Assembly: GCA_002294005.1 (NCBI GenBank)
Contig: DBEH01000018.1
Location: 1-11,180, forward strand
Reading direction: 5' to 3'
Source: Firmicutes bacterium UBA911
Lineage (GTDB): Bacteria > Bacillota > Desulfotomaculia > Desulfotomaculales > Desulforudaceae
DNA length: 11,180 bases
The translations under genes and the position numbers were made by a program. Below, piece after piece: positions 1 through 3,980 of the stretch. Position 1 is the first letter of the stretch; every line of letters begins with the position of its first letter. The notes under the pieces are model-generated. The model was not told the origin of the DNA, did not search any database, and saw only the letters and a list, made by a program, of their open reading frames with translations.

Positions 1-28
1 CGCCGGCGTAGTCACGGGGACCAAGTAA
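1..28 (+). CDS. tuf: Elongation factor Tu, last codons (partial)
   Basis: Only the 3' end is inside the window. Reading from base 2 gives A-G-V-V-T-G-T-K and then a TAA stop at 26-28. The A-G-V-V-T run matches the end of the EF-Tu C-terminal strand (G-R-T-V-G-A-G-V-V-T in many bacteria), and tuf is the usual gene upstream of rpmG/secE/nusG in this cluster. EF-Tu is the GTPase that delivers aminoacyl-tRNA to the ribosome. The G-T-K ending differs from the more common E-I-I-E type tail. With eight residues visible the call rests on this short match plus gene order, so it is likely but not certain. Confidence 0.6.
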
Positions 29-42
29 GTAAGAAAGCCGAA

Positions 43-83
43 GGGTGGGGGCTTAAACGGCCGGTCCCCACCCGCCTGCCTTA
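43..83 (+). terminator. Probable terminator after tuf
   Basis: GGGTGGGG at 43-50 pairs perfectly with CCCCACCC at 66-73, an 8-bp stem with a 15-nt loop, located 15 nt after the stop codon. The downstream tract is only moderately T-rich (TTATTGT around 81-87), so termination may be partial. It separates tuf from the promoter at 91-119. Confidence 0.5.
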
Positions 84-90
84 TTGTGCC

Positions 91-119
91 TTGACATCCC
101 GTGTCCGTTGTGATACATT
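91..119 (+). promoter_or_regulatory. Sigma-A-type promoter for rpmG-secE-nusG-rplK-rplA
   Basis: A perfect -35 box TTGACA (91-96) is followed by a 17-bp spacer and a -10 box TACATT (114-119, four of six consensus bases). The -10 is preceded by TG at 111-112, which makes it an extended -10. Transcription would begin near 126, leaving a leader of about 50 nt before rpmG. The box quality and the position between a terminator and the first gene make this a convincing promoter, although no transcript data are available. Confidence 0.75.
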
Positions 120-176
120 CAAGATCGTAAATTTTGCCGGGCCTGGTCTTTTTTTAGTTTTGGGAGGTGTTTACCG

Positions 177-326
177 GTGCGGGTGAATGTTACGCTGGCA
201 TGTACGGAATGCAAGCGCAGGAACTACATTACCACCAAGAACAAGAAAAGCGACCCCAACCGCATTGAGATGAAAAAATACTGCCGCTGGTGCGGGTCGC
301 ACACGTTGCACAAAGAGACCAAATAA
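177..326 (+). CDS. rpmG: 50S ribosomal protein L33
   Basis: This 49-residue protein begins M-R-V-N-V-T-L-A-C and ends H-K-E-T-K. It has two Cys-x2-Cys pairs (C9/C12 and C36/C39), the zinc-binding ribbon of the C+ form of L33, which sits near the E site of the large ribosomal subunit. Length and motifs fit the family (about 49-55 residues). The GTG start at 177 is chosen because GGGAGGTG (162-169) lies 7 nt upstream. A second in-frame GTG at 183 would be too close to that site. It is the first gene of the promoter at 91-119 and is followed 24 nt later by secE. The four cysteines suggest it would be the zinc-dependent paralogue if the genome also has a C- copy elsewhere, which cannot be seen here. 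Confidence 0.93.
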   Translation: MRVNVTLACTECKRRNYITTKNKKSDPNRIEMKKYCRWCGSHTLHKETK

Positions 327-342
327 GCTAGGGAAGCTAGGG
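325..342 (+). repeat. Tandem 9-bp duplication before secE
   Basis: AAGCTAGGG occurs twice back to back (325-333 and 334-342), starting inside the rpmG stop codon. The second copy supplies the only AGGG-type ribosome binding sequence for secE, 8 nt before its ATG at 351. Confidence 0.6.
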
Positions 343-350
343 ATGCAACA

Positions 351-728
351 ATGGCGGAGAGTAGAAAGCGGGAGGGCAAACCGGCAGGCAAGGCGGGGAA
401 CAACGGGACGAAGGGCGGGCCCAAGAAAGAACTCAAGCTGAAGAGGGACCCCCGGAAAGACCCCCGGAAAGACCCGAGGAAAGACCCGGGGAAAGACTCC
501 AAGAAAGAAGCGCCCGCCGTAAAGAAGAAAATGCGCGAGGGCCTGGTCAAGGCCAGCCGGCGCTATTTCGAAGGCGTGGGGCACGAGCTGAAGAAGGTGC
601 ACTGGCCCACCCGCCGCGAGGTGATCATTTACACGGGCGTGGTGCTGGTGGCCGTGTTGCTGGTCGGCGCGATCCTGTGGATTTTCGACCTCATCTTTGG
701 CCAGATTTTTGGCCGGCTGATTACATAG
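351..728 (+). CDS. secE: Preprotein translocase subunit SecE, with long basic N-terminus
   Basis: SecE clamps SecY in the SecYEG protein-export channel of the cytoplasmic membrane. The family core is at the C-terminus: an amphipathic segment with E-L-K-K-V-H-W-P-T-R-R-E (residues 79-90) followed by one hydrophobic membrane span (about 91-116). That core alone is the usual size of single-span SecE (60-70 residues). Here it is preceded by about 60 extra residues rich in Lys, Gly, Pro and Arg, including a tetrapeptide repeat D-P-R-K at 33-48. The ATG at 351 has only a modest AGGG site. An internal ATG at residue 61 (base 531) would give a canonical 65-residue protein but lacks a clear ribosome binding site, so the longer form is preferred. 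SecE next to nusG is the usual bacterial arrangement. Confidence 0.93.
   Translation: MAESRKREGKPAGKAGNNGTKGGPKKELKLKRDPRKDPRKDPRKDPGKDSKKEAPAVKKKMREGLVKASRRYFEGVGHELKKVHWPTRREVIIYTGVVLVAVLLVGAILWIFDLIFGQIFGRLIT
447..494 (+). repeat. Four 12-bp tandem repeats within secE
   Basis: Four in-frame copies of a 12-bp unit: GACCCCCGGAAA twice, then GACCCGAGGAAA and GACCCGGGGAAA. They encode D-P-R-K three times and D-P-G-K once. The copies differ at only a few bases, so the array is probably young or prone to slippage, and copy-number change would leave the frame intact. Confidence 0.85.
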
Positions 729-739
729 GCTGGGGGGTG

Positions 740-775
740 GAGGACCAAGGGGTCGACAACCCGGTCCTCGTTTTT
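740..775 (+). terminator. Terminator-like hairpin directly before the nusG start (possible attenuator)
   Basis: GAGGACC (740-746) pairs with GGTCCTC (763-769). Inside it, GGGT (750-753) pairs with ACCC (759-762) around a 5-nt loop, with a 3-nt bulge (AAG, 747-749) on the left arm. This makes 11 bp, mostly G-C, followed after one G by five T residues (771-775), the form of an intrinsic terminator. The next base begins the nusG GTG codon. The only good Shine-Dalgarno-like sequence nearby, GGAGG (739-743), lies in the left arm and would be hidden when the hairpin forms. Whether it stops transcription, blocks translation or does neither is inference. Confidence 0.5.
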
Positions 776-1312
776 GTGAGCAAGCAGTGGTACGTGGTGC
801 ACACCTATTCCGGTTATGAAAACAAGGTGAAGGCCAACCTGGAAAAGCGGATCGAGTCGATGAGCATGGAAGACAAGATCTTCCGCATCGTGGTGCCCGT
901 GGAGGACGAAATCGAAGTCAAGGGCGGCAAGCGCAAGATTTCCAAGCGCAAGATTTTCCCCGGCTACGTCATGGTTGAGATGATTTTGAACGACGACTCC
1001 TACCGCGTAGTGCGCAATACTCCCGGAGTCACCGGTTTTGTGGGCAGTGTGGGGATCGGCTCGAAACCCATTCCCCTGACCGAGGCCGAAGCGAACCAGA
1101 TCATCAGCCAGATGGAAGGCGACCAACCGCGCATCCGTATCGACCTGGTGCCCGGGGAGAAGGTGCGCGTGATGGTCGGGCCGTTCGAGAACTTCATGGG
1201 CACGGTGGATGACGTCAACTACGAGAAGGCCAAGATCCGGGTGATGATTTCGATGTTCGGGCGGGAAACCCCCATTGAACTCGAATACTTCCAGATTGAA
1301 AAGGTCACCTAG
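776..1312 (+). CDS. nusG: Transcription termination/antitermination factor NusG
   Basis: NusG binds the RNA polymerase clamp and modulates pausing and Rho activity, and it links polymerase to the ribosome. The 178-residue protein has the NGN domain at about 3-115 (Q-W-Y-V-V-H-T-Y-S-G-Y-E-N-K at 4-17 and F-P-G-Y-V at 61-65) and a C-terminal KOW domain (about 127-163). R-N-T-P-G-V-T-G-F-V-G at 80-90 keeps N81 and T82, the residues that contact non-template DNA during NusG-dependent pausing in Bacillus subtilis. The GTG at 776 is chosen because its numbering then matches B. subtilis NusG exactly and the protein starts M-S-K-Q-W-Y. It has no ribosome binding site at normal distance. An in-frame GTG at 737, 8 nt after the secE stop, would add 13 unconserved residues and is the main alternative. 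Confidence 0.9.
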   Translation: MSKQWYVVHTYSGYENKVKANLEKRIESMSMEDKIFRIVVPVEDEIEVKGGKRKISKRKIFPGYVMVEMILNDDSYRVVRNTPGVTGFVGSVGIGSKPIPLTEAEANQIISQMEGDQPRIRIDLVPGEKVRVMVGPFENFMGTVDDVNYEKAKIRVMISMFGRETPIELEYFQIEKVT

Positions 1313-1355
1313 CGGTGAGTTTTGACCAATCCCGGGGCAGCGAGGAGGTGACGCG

Positions 1356-1784
1356 ATGGCGAAAAAGGTAGTGGCGATGGTTAAACTGCAGATCCCGGCC
1401 GGCAAGGCCACGCCGGCACCCCCGGTGGGTCCGGCCCTCGGGCAGCACGGGGTCAATATTATGGCCTTTGTGAAGGAGTACAACGACCGGACGGCCGGCC
1501 AGGTCGGCCTGATCATCCCGGTGGAAATCACCATTTACGCCGACCGGACGTTCAGTTTCGTGACTAAGACGCCGCCAGCTTCGGTGCTGCTCAAAAAAGC
1601 GGCCGGCATCGAGACTGCTTCCGGACAACCGCACGTCAAGAAGGTCGGCAAGGTCACCCGCACGAAGGTGCGGGAAATCGCCGAGCTGAAGATGCCGGAC
1701 CTGAATGCGGCTGACGTTGACGCCGCGGTGCGCATGGTCGAAGGTACGGCCAGAAGTATGGGAATTGAAATCGTGGAAGGCTAG
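1356..1784 (+). CDS. rplK: 50S ribosomal protein L11
   Basis: L11 binds the GTPase-associated region of 23S rRNA at the base of the stalk, where it takes part in elongation-factor turnover and the stringent response and forms part of the thiostrepton site. The 142-residue protein has the expected length. Its N-terminal domain carries the proline-rich segment around A-G-K-A-T-P-A-P-P-V-G-P-A-L-G-Q-H-G (15-32). The C-terminal RNA-binding domain begins near P-P-A-S-V-L-L-K-K-A-A-G (73-84). The ATG follows an excellent AGGAGGTGA site (1343-1351). The 43-nt gap after nusG has no promoter or terminator I can support, so it is probably co-transcribed with nusG. rplA follows, the standard L11-L1 pair. 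Confidence 0.97.
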   Translation: MAKKVVAMVKLQIPAGKATPAPPVGPALGQHGVNIMAFVKEYNDRTAGQVGLIIPVEITIYADRTFSFVTKTPPASVLLKKAAGIETASGQPHVKKVGKVTRTKVREIAELKMPDLNAADVDAAVRMVEGTARSMGIEIVEG

Positions 1785-1834
1785 TGGGAGGAGCGCAGAC
1801 ACTCCGTTATCACCACAGAAGGAGGTTGGCGAGG

Positions 1835-2530
1835 TTGCCGAAACACGGGAAAAAATACGTCGAAGCGGCAAAGCAGGTTGATTCCGAAAAGCACTACGAG
1901 GTCCGGGAGGCGCTGGAACTGGTAAAGGAACTGGCCCCGGCCAAGTTCGACGAGACCGTCGAGGCGGCCGTCAGGCTGGGAGTGGACCCCCGGCACGCCG
2001 ACCAGCAGGTGCGCGGCGCGGTGGTGCTGCCGCACGGCACGGGCAAGACCCGCTCCGTGCTGGTGTTCGCCAAGGGCGAGAAAGTCACGGAGGCCGAAAA
2101 GGCCGGTGCCGACTACGTGGGCGGCGAGGAGATGCTGGCCAAGATCCAGGGCGGTTGGATGGAGTTCGACGTGACCATCGCCACCCCGGACATGATGTCG
2201 GCCGTGGGCAAGATCGGCCGGATTCTCGGCCCCCGCGGCCTGATGCCCAACCCGAAAACGGGCACGGTCACCTTTGACATCGCCCGGGCGGTGGCGGAAG
2301 TGAAGGCCGGTAAGATCCAGTACCGGGTCGACAAGGCCGGGAACATCCACGCGCCGATCGGCAAGGTGTCCTTCGAGGTGGAGAAGCTGGAGGAAAACTT
2401 AAAGACTCTGATCGACGCGCTGATCCGGGCCAAGCCGGCGGCGGCGAAGGGCCAGTACCTGCGCGGGCTCGTGGTCACCTCGACCATGGGTACGGGAGTC
2501 AGGGTCAACGTCCGGAAGTTCATCGGCTAG
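1835..2530 (+). CDS. rplA: 50S ribosomal protein L1
   Basis: L1 forms the mobile L1 stalk near the ribosomal E site and in many bacteria represses its own operon by binding mRNA. The 231-residue product has normal length. The family signature, G-K-I-G-R-I-L-G-P-R-G-L-M-P-N-P-K-T-G-T, lies at about 125-144, and the C-terminus is the typical G-V-R-V-N-V. A TTG start at 1835 is chosen because the conserved start P-K-H-G-K-K-Y follows it directly and AAGGAGGT (1819-1826) is 8 nt upstream. An earlier in-frame GTG at 1784 overlaps the rplK stop and would add 17 residues that do not look like L1. The 50-nt spacer to rplK contains no clear terminator. I could not confidently identify an L1-binding mRNA mimic. 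Confidence 0.95.
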   Translation: MPKHGKKYVEAAKQVDSEKHYEVREALELVKELAPAKFDETVEAAVRLGVDPRHADQQVRGAVVLPHGTGKTRSVLVFAKGEKVTEAEKAGADYVGGEEMLAKIQGGWMEFDVTIATPDMMSAVGKIGRILGPRGLMPNPKTGTVTFDIARAVAEVKAGKIQYRVDKAGNIHAPIGKVSFEVEKLEENLKTLIDALIRAKPAAAKGQYLRGLVVTSTMGTGVRVNVRKFIG

Positions 2531-2600
2531 GGCCCAAGTCCTTGACAATTTAAGAACGGAGCTTTGCTCCCCTTGGCTGTAGACAGTAGGCGCCCTTTAG

Positions 2601-2638
2601 CGGTCGGTGGCCGGTGATTCACCGGCGACTGACGACCG
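2601..2638. repeat. Palindromic, REP-like hairpin inside the rplJ leader
   Basis: CCGGTG (2611-2616) and CACCGG (2620-2625) form a 6-bp stem with a 3-nt loop. An outer stem pairs CGGTCG (2601-2606) with CGACCG (2633-2638). The flanking words are variants of GTCGGT / ACCGAC. A similar GAC-rich stretch appears at 7546-7564 between rpoB and rpoC. It may be a small mobile or expanded hairpin, or just the variable arm of the leader. Confidence 0.45.
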
Positions 2639-2689
2639 ACTACCATCAAGGGCTTAATGGTCCTCCGGGACCGCCAACCGAAGCCGGAA

Positions 2690-2741
2690 ACAGGGCTTGT
2701 TCGCCCCTGTACGCCGTTGTCTGCAGGGGCCTTTGTATTTT
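2690..2741 (+). terminator. rplJ attenuator: terminator with competing antiterminator stem
   Basis: GCCCCTGTA (2703-2711) pairs with TGCAGGGGC (2722-2730), including one G-U pair, and is followed by the T-rich CTTTGTATTTT (2731-2741), giving a plausible intrinsic terminator. The same left arm can instead pair with ACAGGGC (2690-2696), leaving C2704 bulged. The two folds exclude each other. The terminator ends just before the rplJ ribosome binding site, as expected for transcription attenuation. Confidence 0.65.
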
Positions 2742-2759
2742 CAGGAGGAGGTGTATCAT

Positions 2760-3287
2760 TTGCCGCAAAAGAAAGACAAGTTCGCAACCGTGGCCGACTT
2801 GAAAGAACGGATGTCCCGGGCCCGGGTGGTCGTGATGAGTGACTACCGGGGAATGACGGTGGCCGAAATCACCGCGCTCCGGCGCAAGGTGCGCGAAACC
2901 GGGTCCCAGATGATGGTGGTCAAAAACACTTTGGCTCGCCTGGCGGCGCGCGAGGCTGGCATCGGGGAAATGGAGTCCATGCTCACCGGTCCCACCGCGT
3001 TGGCTTTCGGCTACGACGACGAGATTGCTTTAAGCAAGATGATGGTTCAGTTCGAGAAGGATTACAAGCAGTTCGACCTCAAGGGCGGCGTGGTGCAGGG
3101 CCGGTTGTTGCCCCGTGAAAGTCTCCTGAAGCTGGCCGACCTGCCTCCCAGACCGGTGCTTCTGGGCCAGGTGGCCGGCGCCTTCCAAGCGCCGATCGCC
3201 GCTTTGGCCAACGTGTTGCAGGGGAACATCCGGAACCTGGTCTACGTGCTTGAGGCCGTCAGGGAAAAGAAGGCCGCGGAGGCCTAG
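2760..3287 (+). CDS. rplJ: 50S ribosomal protein L10
   Basis: L10 anchors the L7/L12 stalk to 23S rRNA beside L11. The 175-residue protein has the usual length. The N-terminal rRNA-binding domain includes V-V-V-M-S-D-Y-R-G-M-T-V-A-E (about 23-36) and M-V-V-K-N-T-L-A-R-L-A (52-62). The C-terminal helical region that holds L7/L12 dimers ends in V-L-E-A-V-R-E-K-K-A. The start is a TTG at 2760, chosen because AGGAGGTG (2746-2753) lies 6 nt upstream and M-P-Q-K-K-D-K is a typical L10 beginning. Reading further upstream in the frame runs into the attenuator. rplL follows 48 nt later. The leader before it is the probable point of autoregulation. Confidence 0.95.
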   Translation: MPQKKDKFATVADLKERMSRARVVVMSDYRGMTVAEITALRRKVRETGSQMMVVKNTLARLAAREAGIGEMESMLTGPTALAFGYDDEIALSKMMVQFEKDYKQFDLKGGVVQGRLLPRESLLKLADLPPRPVLLGQVAGAFQAPIAALANVLQGNIRNLVYVLEAVREKKAAEA

Positions 3288-3335
3288 CGCCCGGTGGCCT
3301 GGTCATCAAATCTGATTTTTTAGGAGGATAATTTC

Positions 3336-3716
3336 ATGTCCAAAGTCAACGAAATCATCGAAATCGTGAAGGGGCTTACCGTTCTGGAACTGGCCGAGCT
3401 GGTCAAGGCGATGGAAGAGGAGTTCGGCGTGAGCGCGGCGGCCCCCGTGGCGGCGATGGCGGCGGTTCCGGCTGCGGCGGCGCCGGTGGTCGAGGAAGAG
3501 GAGCAGACCGAGTTCGACGCCATCCTCAAGAACGTGGGCAACGAAAAGATCAAGGTCATCAAGGTGGTCCGGGAAATTACCGGTTTAGGCCTGAAGGAGG
3601 CCAAGGAACTGGTCGACGGCGCGCCGAATCCCGTTAAGGAAAAGGTCAACAAGGAAGAAGCCGAAACCATCAAGAAGAAGCTGGAAGAGGTCGGCGCCGG
3701 CATCGAAATCAAGTAG
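3336..3716 (+). CDS. rplL: 50S ribosomal protein L7/L12
   Basis: L7/L12 forms the flexible, multi-copy stalk that recruits translational GTPases. The 126-residue protein has the expected three parts: an N-terminal dimerisation domain (1-32), an Ala/Pro-rich hinge (about 33-52) leading into an acidic patch of four Glu (53-56), and a globular C-terminal domain (58-126). The C-terminal domain carries the factor-binding segment G-L-G-L-K-E-A-K-E-L-V (83-93). The ATG follows AGGAGG (3322-3327) with 8-nt spacing. The gap from rplJ has a short T-run but no convincing terminator, so the two genes are probably co-transcribed. A strong terminator follows the stop codon. Confidence 0.97.
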   Translation: MSKVNEIIEIVKGLTVLELAELVKAMEEEFGVSAAAPVAAMAAVPAAAAPVVEEEEQTEFDAILKNVGNEKIKVIKVVREITGLGLKEAKELVDGAPNPVKEKVNKEEAETIKKKLEEVGAGIEIK

Positions 3717-3733
3717 GCAAACCGGGGTCTCGT

Positions 3734-3780
3734 GGCCCGGAGCCTCTTCCGAACGGATTGGGGCTCCGGGCCTCCGTTTT
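3734..3780 (+). terminator. Strong intrinsic terminator after rplL
   Basis: GGCCCGGAGCC (3734-3744) pairs perfectly with GGCTCCGGGCC (3762-3772). Two further pairs (one G-U) extend the stem, and the loop contains a small TCC/GGA inner stem. TTTT follows at 3777-3780. It lies 18 nt after the rplL stop and should largely separate rplJL from rpoBC transcription. Confidence 0.85.
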
Positions 3781-3817
3781 ATGCCATTATGCCATCATTT
3801 GCCAACCAAATTGCTTC

Positions 3818-3846
3818 TTGACACCATTTTAATCTCGTGATAGAAT
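3818..3846 (+). promoter_or_regulatory. Strong sigma-A-type promoter for rpoB-rpoC
   Basis: A perfect -35 TTGACA (3818-3823), a 17-bp spacer and the -10 TAGAAT (3841-3846, five of six consensus) with TG at 3838-3839 form an extended -10. The surroundings are locally AT-rich compared with the window. Transcription would start near 3853, giving a leader of about 128 nt before rpoB. This is the best promoter in the window. Confidence 0.85.
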
Positions 3847-3868
3847 GAAAAGTCGTTGCGTCTGATCA

Positions 3869-3967
3869 CAAGTATCATCCGCCCAATTAGCGGCAATACT
3901 ATCCAGATGGGTTTTTCAAGTATAAAGCGAGGTGCACTAAAACCTTGCTTTTCGTATTTTATTTTTC
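3869..3967 (+). promoter_or_regulatory. rpoB 5' leader with alternative hairpins and a terminator-like stem
   Basis: ATACT (3896-3900) can pair either with AGTAT upstream (3871-3875, enclosing a CCGC/GCGG stem at 3879-3882 and 3890-3893) or with AGTAT downstream (3919-3923). The two AGTAT copies lie in a direct repeat CAAGTAT. Next, AAAGCGAGGT (3924-3933) pairs with ACCTTGCTTT (3942-3951, one G-U pair) and is followed by a T-rich tract (TATTTTATTTTT, 3955-3966). The last stem resembles a weak intrinsic terminator 14 nt before the rpoB ATG. Attenuation is inferred from structure only. Confidence 0.5.
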
Positions 3968-3980
3968 AGGGGGTTGAGGT

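Larger units (their letters stand above)
2571..2741 (+). promoter_or_regulatory. L10-type ribosomal protein leader of rplJ-rplL
   Basis: The 229-nt gap between rplA and rplJ is not coding. It holds a structured leader that resembles the Firmicutes L10 leader as I remember it. A GTAGACAGTAGG segment (2579-2590) leads into GCCCTT (2592-2597), which pairs with AAGGGC (2648-2653). Next comes TTAA and a GGTCC/GGACC hairpin (2659-2663 with 2668-2672). In B. subtilis the L10-L12 complex binds this kind of leader and promotes premature termination, so excess stalk protein represses rplJL. The arm enclosed by GCCCTT/AAGGGC carries a long extra palindrome. The downstream part is an attenuator, listed separately. 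Assignment rests on architecture and remembered motifs; a covariance-model search would settle it. Confidence 0.7.

Noticed and set aside
136..156. T7 run before rpmG as an attenuator
   Set aside because: The preceding GCC/GGT stem is only 3 bp, so there is no stable hairpin to make a terminator.
677..775. ATG at 677 as the nusG start, overlapping secE
   Set aside because: It would add 33 residues unlike any NusG N-terminus, and there is no ribosome binding site; the conserved protein begins at 776.
1322..1350. TTGACC before rplK as a promoter
   Set aside because: No -10 box follows at usable distance; the region is GC-rich and leads straight into the ribosome binding site.
2542..2570. TTGACA at 2542-2547 as a promoter for rplJ
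   Set aside because: The -35 box is perfect, but at 16-18 bp spacing the sequence is TTGCTC, TGCTCC or GCTCCC, with no recognisable -10. A weak promoter is not excluded.
3280..3321. Hairpin AGGCC/GGCCT plus the T6 run between rplJ and rplL as a terminator
   Set aside because: The stem is only 5 bp and is separated from the T-run by 15 nt; the ATCA/TGAT stem next to the T-run is only 4 bp. It is too weak to call.
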